A stretch of DNA of 64,000 nt, taken from the NCBI RefSeq assembly GCF_019749255.1, contig NZ_JACWFH010000012.1, positions 62,001 through 126,000 of the forward strand, read 5' to 3'. Below are positions 1 to 8,610 of this stretch, one piece after another (the first letter of the stretch is position 1; each line of letters begins with the position of its first letter). Under the pieces are notes generated by a model that was not told the origin of the DNA, searched no databases, and worked only from the letters and a program-made list of their open reading frames with translations. The translations under genes were made by a program, and so were the position numbers. This stretch comes from Mesobacillus maritimus. GTDB lineage: Bacteria; Bacillota; Bacilli; Bacillales; Cytobacillaceae.

Positions 1-372
1 AATCACACCTGGGCGCTTCGCCGCAATTTCACGGTAGAGTTGCGTGATGACACCTTGCGGGAGATTGTAAGCTTCACATTTATCCTCTTCAATTAATCGC
101 GCCATTCCCGGGGAGGCAATGGCAATCCCACCAATCCACCGTTTCACCAAGCCTTCATAGCCTAAATGGCTCATCCCTTTATCTCGTCTGTTTCCGACGG
201 CACTTGAATGCATAACAGTCAAATTTTGTGGATGCCCTGTTTGCAAGAAACGCTCTTCAATGGAAATCCCCATTTCTTCGGCCCAGCACGATAATCCAAA
301 CCCACTAGCCGCAACCGTATCCCCATCCTTAATCAACTCTGCCGCTTTCGCTGCTGAAATCACTTTTGTCAT
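1..372 (-). CDS. Acyl-CoA:acetate/3-ketoacid CoA-transferase, N-terminal part (cut by window edge)
   Basis: The 124 visible codons match the start of the CoA-transferase family I fold (PF01144 type). They begin MTKVISAAKAAELI, followed by the glycine-rich DGDTVAASGFG segment, then LVKRWIGG and YNLPQGVITQLYR, all typical of the alpha domain of single-chain propionate/acetate CoA-transferases. These enzymes move CoA between short-chain acyl-CoAs and free acids in the cytoplasm. The ATG lies 7 nt after an AAGGAGTG ribosome binding site (380-387). The catalytic glutamate of the beta domain would lie outside the window, so the exact substrate cannot be told. Confidence 0.85.
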   Translation of the reverse strand, partial: MTKVISAAKAAELIKDGDTVAASGFGLSCWAEEMGISIEERFLQTGHPQNLTVMHSSAVGNRRDKGMSHLGYEGLVKRWIGGIAIASPGMARLIEEDKCEAYNLPQGVITQLYREIAAKRPGVI

Positions 373-387
373 GTCTATTCACTCCTT

Positions 388-1121
388 AGTTGTTTTTGTG
401 AATACCTTCACATATATAAAGAAAAAAATAAGGAAATCATGTAAAGCGATGTGAACTTTTCAACATAAAGATGTGTGGTTTCCTTATGCCTTTTCATTTG
501 TGAATTATTTCACTAACATCGTAAGACAAAAGCAAATAGCCGTCAACACGGCACAATAAGTGCCGAATTGAGCTGTTTTCTGTTGTTTTTTTGCGAAAAA
601 CAAAAAGGAACAGGGGCATATTTTAGACGGGGAGGTTTATAGATGTAATCATTTAAGTAGCATGATTCTGTGCTATATGTATTGATGAACAGCCATTTGC
701 TTGAAGTGTTGCAGAAAACCAGCAAGATTTACCCCATCCTTCCCTTTTCCTTCTCAATAACACTATTCAAATAGAATAAAACTAGTAGAACCATACCCCA
801 AAAAATTTAAAAAAATTTTCCTTCACAGCATTTATGATTAAATTCGCATTTTTACAACACGAGTGGCCCAAAGGCCACCGCTCCCCTTCCGGAACAGCAA
901 CATTATGCTAGAAAATCATAAGCTCTTCTTTAGATTACCTGTCCTTTTTATCATTGGTTGAGTGAAGGTTGAATTTAAAGAAAGTAATTGTTGCAGTGTG
1001 AGTCAGAAAGTAGTAGTAAGAATGACCAACTAAGAAATGTTAAAAATTCACATATCCTTCATCTTTAGTATCTCTGAATAATTTTTAATATAGTAAAATT
1101 ATCCTATTCACAAATTTACTA
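388..1121. other. Intergenic region with two small hairpins
   Basis: No gene is supported here. Two perfect stem-loops are visible: CGGCAC-AATAA-GTGCCG at 549-565 and GTGGCC-CAAA-GGCCAC at 863-878. Neither is followed by a convincing T-run on either strand, so they are not clear terminators. The region between the CoA-transferase start and the next gene is AT-rich and may hold divergent promoters, but I cannot pick one with confidence. Confidence 0.4.
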
Positions 1122-1138
1122 TAAAAGGAGTTTTAAAG

Positions 1139-1843
1139 ATGAAACGTATTTTATCTTTTGCTAAAAAGAATTGGAGATATACTCTTGTAGCCCTTCTTGC
1201 TCTATGGATTGGCTCAACTGTAGGTCCCTCCCAAGCAGCAATGGATACCGCAATAAAGGTAAACAAAGGCATGACAGAGGAAATTGATGAACTAGAATCA
1301 CTAAACAGTGAATCTGCAACGAAAATTGCCGAACTAGAAGCAAAAGTGAAGGAAGCAGAGCCCTTCTTTAAATTGAAAGAAGAAGAACGGAAGCAAAAAG
1401 AAGCTGAAGCGAAGGCTGCCGAAGAAAAACGTTTAGCTGAAGAAAAGGAAAAGGAAGAAGCTGAGCAGAAGGCAGCTGAAGCGAAAGCTGCTGAAGAAAA
1501 GCGTTTGGCAGAGGAGAAAGAAAAGAAAGGGTATGAGACAGGAATCACCTATGATCAACTAGCAAGAACACCTGATGATTACATTGCAGAAAAGGTCAAA
1601 TTTAAAGGCAAGGTCGTTCAGGTAATGGAAGGTGACGGTACCACTCAAATAAGATTAGCAGTGAATGACAATTACGATACGGTTCTTTTCGGAGAATTTG
1701 ATTCTTCCATTCTAGATTCAAGAGTTTTAGAAGATGATGTCATTACCATTATGGGAGTATCAGCCGGACTCATTACTTACGAATCAACAATGGGTGGAGA
1801 AATATCCATTCCAGGCGTATCGATTGAAAAAATAGAACAATAA
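1139..1843 (+). CDS. Membrane-anchored coiled-coil protein with C-terminal OB-like domain
   Basis: 234 residues. A single N-terminal membrane segment (about residues 13-33) is followed by a highly charged coiled coil (about 45-135). Within it a 14-residue block, KAAEEKRLAEEKEK, occurs twice, indicating an internal duplication. The last 95 residues (from YETGITYDQLARTPDDYI) are a beta-rich domain resembling tRNA_anti-like/OB folds found at the end of several Bacillus surface proteins (family assignment inferred). The ribosome binding site AAAAGGAG lies 8 nt before the ATG. It stands alone. The function is unknown, and the topology puts most of the chain outside the membrane. Confidence 0.8.
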   Translation: MKRILSFAKKNWRYTLVALLALWIGSTVGPSQAAMDTAIKVNKGMTEEIDELESLNSESATKIAELEAKVKEAEPFFKLKEEERKQKEAEAKAAEEKRLAEEKEKEEAEQKAAEAKAAEEKRLAEEKEKKGYETGITYDQLARTPDDYIAEKVKFKGKVVQVMEGDGTTQIRLAVNDNYDTVLFGEFDSSILDSRVLEDDVITIMGVSAGLITYESTMGGEISIPGVSIEKIEQ

Positions 1844-1948
1844 ACCTGGACAGGGTACATCTTCCTGTCTAATAGGAACTTTATCAACAAGTCCCTAAGC
1901 ATCGGTCAAGGCCAGCCGTTTATAGGGACACAGGGGACTGTTCTAAGG

Positions 1949-2187
1949 TGCACCCCAAAAGTTAGGGTCAAAATCTAATCCTTTGGGGTGTTTATGTTGG
2001 CTAAGAAAGATAGTGATGAGTTGAAACGAATGGTGGTCAGAGAGATCAAGAAGGAAAATTAGGGAAAAGACCCCTAGCCAACAAACACGGGATCAAGTCA
2101 AAGTCAGTAGTTGACAGCTGGATAAAAGGATATGGAAAAATTGGTGCTGAAGGTTTAAGAAGTTATGGTGAGGTTGAGACCCTGTAA
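1949..2187 (+). mobile_element. IS3-family (IS150-like) relic: left end and broken orfA
   Basis: The segment starts with a sequence typical of an IS3 left end (TGCACCCCAAAAGTTAGGGT, 1950-1969). An ATG at 1994 opens a 22-codon frame (MLAKKDSDELKRMVVREI...) that stops at 2062. The downstream frame, shifted by one, gives LANKHGIKSKSVVDSWIKGY, the helix-turn-helix of OrfA, and ends at 2187. No orfB or right end follows. This is a decayed fragment with no coding capacity left. Confidence 0.7.
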
Positions 2188-2241
2188 AACCTGAACATCT
2201 TCTTTTCCATCGCCATACCTTTTATTGATGGACTCACTTAA

Positions 2242-3363
2242 TCATTTAAGTGTCACACCCGCCCCTTCTTTAAGACCTTGTGGAGGGTTTACAATCACTT
2301 GGTCATCAGGGCCTAAACCTGCTACAACTTCAATAAGCTCCCCTTCACTCAATCCCGTCTTCACTTCACGGCGAACCGCTTTGCCGTCTTTTATGATAAA
2401 TACTGTTTGTTTATCACCATCTTGTTTTATTGCTTCAGTAGGCAAGACAGAAACCTCGCGTTTGTTTGTCTCTATTTCCATCATAAGCTGGAAACCCGGC
2501 TTTAAACTTTCTGGCTGATTGATCGAGACCTTAATGGGGTATTGGGTAAAATCTGTGCTGTTGTTTTCTAGTCCATTAGTTTGTTTTTGGGGTAAAATTG
2601 AAATGAATTCCACTTTGCCCTTCCATGTGCGTTCTGGCCATGTATCACTCGTAATCACAACATTATCTCCTGCTTTTATTTTCAGAGCATCATATTCTGA
2701 GATTACACCAGATACAAAATAGGAATCTAAATCTGCAATATGAAGCAAAGAATTCATGTTCGTAGGATCCGGGCCAGCTACATTTTCATCGACCTTTATG
2801 ACAGTTCCTTTTATCTCGCTTCTCACTTCCATGTCTTCTACCTGCTTATCATAAAATTCTTGTTGTAGGAGCAATTGTCGTACGTCGAGGTTCGCCATTC
2901 TTTTTTCTGTTGTTAGCTGATCATATTCCGGATCTACTTGTTTTGCTGCTTCCTCTTCACCAACTTGTTTTGCTAATTCTTCTTCTTTCTCTTGTAAACG
3001 ATCTTCTTGGTCTTCAATGTTATTAATCTTTATATATCCTGATTCGATCATTAACGAATGTTTTTTGCGTTCAATGGCCAACTGGTCATTTCGATATTTT
3101 ACAAGAGGCGTACCTACATCCACCTTTTCCCCTTCTCCAACTAAAATTTCAGAGACTTCCCCTTTTTCAGGTGAGTAGAAGATGAATTGTTCTTCTGCAA
3201 TGGATAATGCCCCTGGTACCGTTACAGTTTCTGTTAACTCTTTTACCTGCAATGTGCTCGTTGTTACCTCAAATTGATCGGTTTGGATAGAGCGAACAAC
3301 ATTTATCCCAACCATAACGCTGACTACAAGTAGTATTCCTGCCGCTATCACTATCTTTTTCAT
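2242..3363 (-). CDS. HlyD/MacA-like efflux adaptor (membrane fusion protein)
   Basis: About 373 residues: N-terminal signal-anchor helix, a split biotinyl/lipoyl-like region (around EKGEVSEILVGEGEKVDVGTP), a coiled-coil hairpin of about 60 residues (EDQEDRLQEKEEELAKQV...), then beta-barrel and membrane-proximal domains with the usual MEIETNKREVSVLPTEAI stretch. The family (YknX/MacA type) couples to ABC exporters. Here no ABC ATPase or permease is adjacent, which is odd. It is the last gene of the leftward cluster that starts with two small hydrophobic peptides, about 140 nt after the M48 protease, so it may help export or immunity for them (inference). The ATG at 3363 has AGGTG 6 nt upstream. 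An in-frame GTG at 3372 is the alternative. Confidence 0.85.
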   Translation of the reverse strand: MKKIVIAAGILLVVSVMVGINVVRSIQTDQFEVTTSTLQVKELTETVTVPGALSIAEEQFIFYSPEKGEVSEILVGEGEKVDVGTPLVKYRNDQLAIERKKHSLMIESGYIKINNIEDQEDRLQEKEEELAKQVGEEEAAKQVDPEYDQLTTEKRMANLDVRQLLLQQEFYDKQVEDMEVRSEIKGTVIKVDENVAGPDPTNMNSLLHIADLDSYFVSGVISEYDALKIKAGDNVVITSDTWPERTWKGKVEFISILPQKQTNGLENNSTDFTQYPIKVSINQPESLKPGFQLMMEIETNKREVSVLPTEAIKQDGDKQTVFIIKDGKAVRREVKTGLSEGELIEVVAGLGPDDQVIVNPPQGLKEGAGVTLK

Positions 3364-3504
3364 ATCAAACACCTGCTATATTATTCCTTGTATTGCCCTT
3401 TCATCTCGGGCAAAGGAAACACCTCTTCCTAGCCGCAGTGATTTCCAATCCTCTCACCGCACCATAGGTCGAGGTGCTTTTCCCTTTTATACAAATTTTT
3501 TAAG

Positions 3505-5193
3505 TCAACTCTTCAAATTACTAATTCTTTGTTCCACACTCGGATGTGTTTTTAGGATTCTGGAATACTTTCCTTCCTTACTTTCCATGTAGTTGGCAGT
3601 GGTTATTTTCTTTAAGGCATCAATCATCTTATTTGTATTATTCATATGTTTTACAGCAAATTCATCTGCTTGAAATTCAAACCTTCTCATAACAGCAGTA
3701 ACGATTAAGGAAAGCGTGCTAAAGTAGATTAACAGGCCATACCATCCAAGGGTTGGAATGAAATAAAAGACCATTTGAAATACAATCAGGATGGCTAAAA
3801 TCACGCCAAAGTTTTTTGTCAGATGTCTCTTTTTCACATGTCCAATCTCATGGAGGATGACAGCCTCCAATTCATCATCGTCTAGTTGGTCTAATAAATA
3901 GTCATAGATGTATAAGTTTTTATTAAAATACCCAGAAACCATGGCATTTGCCATTCTGTATTCTCTTGATGGGATAATATAGATCTTGTTAAATTTAACC
4001 TGATGCTGAGCACATAATTTATTTATCTTTTCTTTCAATAATTCCTCAGATAAAACCTTTTTGGGCAGCAACAGATTGTAGAAGAGTGGAGCAGACAAAA
4101 AGGCCAGTGAAATAATGACCAGTTCAATCAAATGGACGATGGTCAGATTCATCATACTAGAATCAGAGTTAAATAAACCCCAAGGAAAAATATATAAAAG
4201 GAAATTTAAAAATATGGTTAACGTTAAAGGTACGACAAACGGTACAAAGTTACTCCAAAGTTCCTTTGAGGATTTATGTGTATTCTCGTCACCTTCTAGT
4301 TCTACTACTATTTTCTGCTGAGTTCTAACGAAGAATATAATCATAGAGAAGGCACTGATCAATAAAGGAGCGAAAGACAATAATATCCCTAGAGATAACC
4401 CATAAAAATATTCATAAACAATAATGGTGCCCGTTGTCATCGTGAATAAGAATTGAATCATGATGGTAATTAGGACAGGCACTTGAAACTTCTGGCCAAT
4501 TTTCCGCAACTCGTTCTTCTTATGCGGATGCTTTAAAACGTGGTATTTAAATCTTTGTGCCATTATAAATCCACAAAATATGACCATGATTGTAAAAGAA
4601 TAATAGATGATTGTATGAGAGATTACTTTCTGGGTATTCATAGCTCCCAGATAGCTTTGATTTTCAAAGGAATTGAAAGAATCTACGGTACCTGAGTACA
4701 TGTACTTTTGTTCACTCAATGGCGAAAACTCTTTAGTAAAACCAATAGAAAAAATAGACGCATTATTTACATCCCACTCGATTAGCTTGTTGGAAATCAA
4801 ATCAAACTGAATCGTTTGATTTGGATGAAATGGTTCTGTTAAAAGTCCTGGATCCATATCAAATGAAAGATTCGTTTTTTGTTTTGATGTAAAGAAATCA
4901 TTTAAAAAAATCGTATACTTGATCCCACCATGATAACTTTCGCTTCTTTCATTTTTAACATTCCACATTCTTGATATAGACTGGATTAATTCACTTTTTA
5001 AATCCTGTTGCGAAGTCTCTATGACCTCATCCGGAACTCTATAGACAACAAAATTGGTTTCACCGGTTACATGCAACTCAATTTTGACACTACTTTTTTC
5101 CGTTGCATCCACATTTAGTGGATATAAGAAAGAAAGGCATATACATACAGCCATTATAAGTTTTGCAGCTCTTGATGTAAGAATGACAATCAC
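3505..5193 (-). CDS. Membrane-bound M48-family zinc metalloprotease
   Basis: 562 residues with an N-terminal signal-like helix, an extracytoplasmic domain of about 160 residues, several membrane segments, and a C-terminal M48 peptidase domain. The zinc motif is AVILHEIGHVKKRH (HExxH), with the third ligand in FEFQADEFA. M48 proteases (HtpX/Ste24 types) cut membrane-embedded or membrane-near peptides. The GTG start overlaps the stop of the upstream Yip1-like gene (GTGA), so translation is probably coupled. The N-terminal domain is not part of ordinary HtpX and is unfamiliar to me. In this cluster it is a candidate leader peptidase, or an immunity protease, for the two small peptides at 6384-6915 (inference). 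Confidence 0.85.
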   Translation of the reverse strand: MIVILTSRAAKLIMAVCICLSFLYPLNVDATEKSSVKIELHVTGETNFVVYRVPDEVIETSQQDLKSELIQSISRMWNVKNERSESYHGGIKYTIFLNDFFTSKQKTNLSFDMDPGLLTEPFHPNQTIQFDLISNKLIEWDVNNASIFSIGFTKEFSPLSEQKYMYSGTVDSFNSFENQSYLGAMNTQKVISHTIIYYSFTIMVIFCGFIMAQRFKYHVLKHPHKKNELRKIGQKFQVPVLITIMIQFLFTMTTGTIIVYEYFYGLSLGILLSFAPLLISAFSMIIFFVRTQQKIVVELEGDENTHKSSKELWSNFVPFVVPLTLTIFLNFLLYIFPWGLFNSDSSMMNLTIVHLIELVIISLAFLSAPLFYNLLLPKKVLSEELLKEKINKLCAQHQVKFNKIYIIPSREYRMANAMVSGYFNKNLYIYDYLLDQLDDDELEAVILHEIGHVKKRHLTKNFGVILAILIVFQMVFYFIPTLGWYGLLIYFSTLSLIVTAVMRRFEFQADEFAVKHMNNTNKMIDALKKITTANYMESKEGKYSRILKTHPSVEQRISNLKS

Positions 5194-5792
5194 CTACCTA
5201 TAAATATTTGCGCCATGAAAAAGGTACTTCCCAATAGCAGCAAGGGGACATATACAATAATCAACGATGCCCAGACGCTTAGTTTGAATCTCCATTTAAT
5301 AAGGAAAAAGCATAGTACCGAACTAAAGATGTATCCTAACATACGGGTATCGGCTGTTATTTTTTTATAATTTGATTGGTCCAGTTGATTTTGAAAGTCT
5401 TGAATGTTCGACAAATCCAAATTGAAATGACTAAGTTTTGTAATGATATAGACCCCAATCGTGGTTAGTAATAATGGGGTAAAGGAAATGGCAACCGTCC
5501 TTAATACTTGCGAAAAGGTAGAGGTTTGGTTTGAGAATAATTTCAGCCCAATAAAGACCGCCAGAGAGAATAACACCCAAATTAATAAGGTTGTGGCAAT
5601 CCCGACAACTAGATTGATCATAGAGGTAAAATTATAAAACGCCGTATCACCGAATTTTTCGTCTATCTCCAGTTTATTTGATAACTCACCGAAAGTTAAA
5701 TAGTTGAAAAGTACTATTAATAAAACCGGTATAATTGAAACAATATGTACAAACTTTTTATGCTCTTGTATATAGTCCATTTTAATCACCAT
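5190..5792 (-). CDS. Yip1-domain-like integral membrane protein
   Basis: 200 residues with about five membrane helices spaced as in bacterial Yip1-family proteins (helices near 15-33, 55-82, 95-120, 150-165 and 172-197). No catalytic motif is seen. The ATG at 5792 overlaps the stop of the SpoIIM-like gene (ATGGTGA). A second in-frame ATG at 5780, with GGTGA 5 nt upstream, is also possible. Yip1-like proteins recur in peptide export/immunity loci and next to SpoIIM/DUF95 genes (established in general; the role here is inferred). Confidence 0.75.
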   Translation of the reverse strand: MVIKMDYIQEHKKFVHIVSIIPVLLIVLFNYLTFGELSNKLEIDEKFGDTAFYNFTSMINLVVGIATTLLIWVLFSLAVFIGLKLFSNQTSTFSQVLRTVAISFTPLLLTTIGVYIITKLSHFNLDLSNIQDFQNQLDQSNYKKITADTRMLGYIFSSVLCFFLIKWRFKLSVWASLIIVYVPLLLLGSTFFMAQIFIGR

Positions 5793-6313
5793 AATCCTAT
5801 TAGTCGAAACGATATAAAATACTCAATGGCTGCGGCCAAAATAATCAAAGCCGTGCAGCCTGTAATAGATTTCAGGAACTTAGTTTCCTTAAAGAAACGC
5901 CCTTCCTCAAACATTTTGTCTATTTGTCTGAGTAACAAAAAGCCCTTCAACCCCCATGCAGCAGCGATGATAAATGCTGTTATTTCAATCACTCCATGAG
6001 CAACAGAACCACTCAAAATGATTTTTAAAGGGATCCCGTTGACATGTAAATTTGTAAAAATCACACCAAACATAAATCCGTTATAAATCAGAATCCCTAA
6101 AGAAAGAAGACCAAATGAAAAAAAGCCCAAAAAAAGAGATAAAAGGACCGTTAAGTTATTCAATGCAATATGGTAAAAATCCTTGATCCCGACCACCACT
6201 TCAGAGTCCGTTTTGTTCGTTGGAATAAAGATGTCAGGACTATAAAAAACGATTCCTAAAATAAATGAAGTCAAAAAAACAAGAAAAGAAATAATATAAA
6301 ATTTCCGCATCAT
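5786..6313 (-). CDS. SpoIIM/DUF95-family membrane protein
   Basis: 175 residues with an N-terminal helix and four or five further membrane segments. The characteristic SpoIIM/DUF95 signature is present around GIPLKIILSGSVAHGVIEIT (HGxxE). DUF95 proteins are a recurrent component of circular-bacteriocin loci, where they act in export and immunity. SpoIIM itself works in engulfment during sporulation, but this is not the spoIIM locus. Two consecutive ATG codons (6313 and 6310) follow AGGGAG, and the second has the better spacing. The gene follows the two small peptides after a strong hairpin. Confidence 0.8.
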   Translation of the reverse strand: MMRKFYIISFLVFLTSFILGIVFYSPDIFIPTNKTDSEVVVGIKDFYHIALNNLTVLLSLFLGFFSFGLLSLGILIYNGFMFGVIFTNLHVNGIPLKIILSGSVAHGVIEITAFIIAAAWGLKGFLLLRQIDKMFEEGRFFKETKFLKSITGCTALIILAAAIEYFISFRLIGLW

Positions 6314-6330
6314 TTTCTCCCTAATATAAA

Positions 6331-6372
6331 AGGGATAAATAGTAAACGGGGCATGTTTACTATTTATTCCCT
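6331..6372 (-). terminator. Strong intercistronic hairpin (attenuator or partial terminator)
   Basis: A 17-bp stem (6331-6347 with 6355-6372, one bulged base, 7-nt loop) lies between the second small peptide gene and the DUF95 gene. On the leftward transcript the stem ends in CCC followed by UUUUAU, so it can act as a leaky terminator or 3'-end stabiliser. Such hairpins commonly keep peptide-precursor mRNA in excess over the export genes. Confidence 0.7.
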
Positions 6373-6383
6373 TCTCTATCTCT

Positions 6384-6620
6384 TTAAGCTCCTAGTGCCA
6401 GAGCTGCTCCTCCACTAACGACGCCCCAAATTGCAGTATGTACTAATGCAGCTGTATCGTAACCTAGCATTGTGCCGGCACTTGCACCACTTTTAGATAA
6501 ATAATATCCACCTGCTAGATATACGTTAGCAACCTTTAAACCAGTAAAAACTACTAAATTAAGTAATAATAACGCTATCGTATAAAGTTTTAAGTTTGAT
6601 AGATTCATTTTTTTAACCAT
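6384..6620 (-). CDS. Small hydrophobic Gly/Ala-rich peptide B, bacteriocin-precursor-like
   Basis: 78 residues. A basic start and a membrane-spanning leader (about residues 9-30) are followed by a Gly/Ala-rich tail containing AGGYYLSKSGASAG and ending VVSGGAALALGA. The tail aligns with that of the upstream peptide: both have G-x-YY, then three or four residues, then GA, then about 25 hydrophobic residues with a W. They are therefore paralogues. CAGGGGGAT lies just upstream of the ATG. The leader-helix plus hydrophobic-core layout resembles circular-bacteriocin precursors such as AS-48, but I cannot assign it to a named family. Confidence 0.75.
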   Translation of the reverse strand: MVKKMNLSNLKLYTIALLLLNLVVFTGLKVANVYLAGGYYLSKSGASAGTMLGYDTAALVHTAIWGVVSGGAALALGA

Positions 6621-6654
6621 TTTTATCCCCCTGTTCCCAATGCTGCAAATTATT

Positions 6655-6915
6655 TTATAGTCCTACTGCCACTCCAACAGGACCACCCCATGCAAGGCCC
6701 ATCACATAGCTTGAATATAGAGTGATGCCTCCTGCCACTAATCCTTCTGATGGCGTTGCACCATGCGTATTCATATAATAATTCAATCCTATGCCGGCTT
6801 CACCCACTGCCATGTTTCCTATAAAAACTAGTGCCAATAGGGTAATAGTAGCTATCAATGCAGTATAAAGGACATATTTTTGAATCTTATAGTAATGAAT
6901 TCCTAAAGCGTTCAT
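6655..6915 (-). CDS. Small hydrophobic Gly-rich peptide A, bacteriocin-precursor-like
   Basis: 86 residues: a short polar start, one membrane helix (about 14-34), then a Gly-rich hydrophobic segment with GIGLNYYMNTHGATPSEG and a C terminus GLAWGGPVGVAVGL. It is a paralogue of the peptide encoded next. It is the first gene of the leftward cluster, with a near-perfect ribosome binding site (GAGGAGGTG, 6921-6929) and a sigma-A-like promoter close upstream, which points to high expression. No double-glycine leader site is evident. A membrane-active peptide or small structural membrane protein is the best guess. Confidence 0.75.
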   Translation of the reverse strand: MNALGIHYYKIQKYVLYTALIATITLLALVFIGNMAVGEAGIGLNYYMNTHGATPSEGLVAGGITLYSSYVMGLAWGGPVGVAVGL

Positions 6916-6940
6916 CTTCTCACCTCCTCAACGATTTCCA

Positions 6941-6998
6941 ATTGTATCAATTATTTCCATTATTTCAATATAATTTTCCAACATTCAGTCAAACTGAA
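6941..6998 (-). promoter_or_regulatory. Promoter and dyad upstream of the peptide cluster
   Basis: On the minus strand TTGAAA (6963-6968) and TACAAT (6941-6946) are separated by 16 nt, a good vegetative promoter about 25 nt before the peptide A gene. Just upstream is a perfect dyad TTCAGT-N3-ACTGAA (6984-6998) that could be an operator. There is no other gene between here and 7188. Confidence 0.5.
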
Positions 6999-7149
6999 AA
7001 ATAATGAATACTTAGGCTCAAACTACTTACATTTAATGTAAAATAAATCCAGGAGGTTTGAACCTTGTATTTTACAAAAGTGTCACAAAAGGAGGATAGC
7101 TGGATTTCCTCACGAACTTAGGTTTTTATACGCCGGAAATCCCTCAACG
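6999..7149. other. Non-coding spacer with inverted repeats
   Basis: An imperfect dyad (GGCTCAAAC near 7015 with GTTTGAACC near 7057) and a perfect 8-bp dyad GGATTTCC/GGAAATCC (7102-7109 and 7135-7142) are visible. No gene or clear function is seen. Confidence 0.35.
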
Positions 7150-7178
7150 CAAAAAAAGACTACCCTATGTGGGTAGCC
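7150..7178 (-). terminator. Terminator of the sugar transporter gene
   Basis: On the minus strand GGCTACCC-ACATA-GGGTAGTC is followed by seven T residues (positions 7157-7151). It begins about 10 nt after the transporter stop codon. Confidence 0.9.
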
Positions 7179-7188
7179 TCTCTTTCTA

Positions 7189-8610
7189 TTATGATGCTTT
7201 TTGCTTCTGTACAGACTTTTTCATCCACAATGTTTCCATTTGCTCAAGTGTTTTCCCTTTTGTCTCAGGTACCCATTTCCAGACGAAGATGGCGGAAAGA
7301 ACACTCATGACTCCATAAAATCCGTAAGTCATACCTCCGCTGTATTCCATCATCATTGGATACGTAGAGGAGATGAAATAGTTGGCAGCCCATTGTGCTG
7401 CTACTGCAATCGCAACGGCTTGTCCGCGGATTTTATTAGGGAAGATTTCTGAAATCAACACCCAACAAATTGGTCCCCATGACATCATGAATGAAGCGGT
7501 ATAAATAATGATAAACACTAGAGTAGAGATTCCAATCACGTTGGCAAATGCTAGACCTGCAACTCCGAACATTCCAAGAGCCATTCCGATGGAGCCTGTA
7601 ATCAACAACGGCTTTCGGCCCCATTTATCCACTGTGAAAATCGCTATAACAGTGAAAACAACATTAACTAGACCCATAACAATCGTCTGTAGCATTGAAG
7701 CGTCTTTTGCCGCTCCCATGCTTTCAAAAATACGTGGAGCATAATAAAGTGCTACGTTAATTCCTACAAACTGTTGGAAAATAGAAAGCAAGATTCCGAC
7801 CACAATGACAAGCTTTCCATAAGCAAATAACTTTGCCTTCTTTGCCTGATCCGCTGTACGAACGTTATTCTTAATTTCAGCTAAAATCGACTTCGCCTCT
7901 GAAGCACCATTGATTTTAGTTAAAACAGTTAATGCCTTCTGATCTTGATTTTGCATCGCTAAATAACGTGGTGTTTCTGGAACAAGGAACAACAACAAAC
8001 CAAAGATTAAAGCAGGAATCGCTTCTGAAGCAAACATGTATCTCCAACCAATGTCATTGATCCATTCAATGGTTTGACCATTGGCAATGCCCCAGTTTAC
8101 AAAGTAAACGACAAGCATCCCGAAAATAATCATAAACTGGTTAAAAGAAACCATCTTTCCGCGAATATCCGCTGGTGCAATTTCCCCAATATACATTGGT
8201 GTAACAGCAGAAGCTAATCCAACCCCAATTCCACCAATTACACGATATACATTAAACGTTAGCAACAGTGCTAAGGTTGGTTCTCCCTTTGTAAAGAACA
8301 AGAACTCCGGAAATGCTGAACCTAAAGCGGATACAAAAAACAAAATCGCTGCCACAATCAAGGATTTTTTACGCCCAAACTTCGAAGCGAATACTCCTGA
8401 AATTAAGCCCCCAATAATACATCCGATTAAGGCACTAGATGTAGTGGCACCATGCGCTAAAGATCCTAAGCCTAAGCTGTTAATTAAATATTCTTCAATC
8501 GAACCTTCTGCACCAGAGATAACAGCCGTATCATACCCAAACAGCAATCCTCCAATAGCAGCAACAAGAGTAAGTGCAAAAATATAAAGCCCATTACGTT
8601 GTTTTTTCAT
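7189..8610 (-). CDS. MFS sugar porter, xylose/H+ symporter-like
   Basis: 473 residues, 12 membrane segments. It carries the sugar-porter signatures: GGLLFGYDTAVISGA in helix 1, KFGRKKSL and KWGRKPLL in the two cytoplasmic loops, FQQFVGINVALYYAPRIFE in helix 7, VPETPRYL after helix 6 and VPETKGKTLEQ after helix 12. This places it with XylE/AraE/GlcP-type proton symporters. The upstream XylR-like dyad (8821-8849) favours xylose as the substrate, but this is inference. The ribosome binding site is unusual: AAGGAGGAT lies about 115 nt upstream, across a hairpin that would bring it to 8 nt from the ATG. The gene is monocistronic. Confidence 0.9.
   Translation of the reverse strand: MKKQRNGLYIFALTLVAAIGGLLFGYDTAVISGAEGSIEEYLINSLGLGSLAHGATTSSALIGCIIGGLISGVFASKFGRKKSLIVAAILFFVSALGSAFPEFLFFTKGEPTLALLLTFNVYRVIGGIGVGLASAVTPMYIGEIAPADIRGKMVSFNQFMIIFGMLVVYFVNWGIANGQTIEWINDIGWRYMFASEAIPALIFGLLLFLVPETPRYLAMQNQDQKALTVLTKINGASEAKSILAEIKNNVRTADQAKKAKLFAYGKLVIVVGILLSIFQQFVGINVALYYAPRIFESMGAAKDASMLQTIVMGLVNVVFTVIAIFTVDKWGRKPLLITGSIGMALGMFGVAGLAFANVIGISTLVFIIIYTASFMMSWGPICWVLISEIFPNKIRGQAVAIAVAAQWAANYFISSTYPMMMEYSGGMTYGFYGVMSVLSAIFVWKWVPETKGKTLEQMETLWMKKSVQKQKAS

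Noticed and set aside
5786-6313. True spoIIM sporulation gene
   Set aside because: The neighbours and the two small peptides do not match the spoIIM locus, and the protein is shorter than SpoIIM (about 214 residues).
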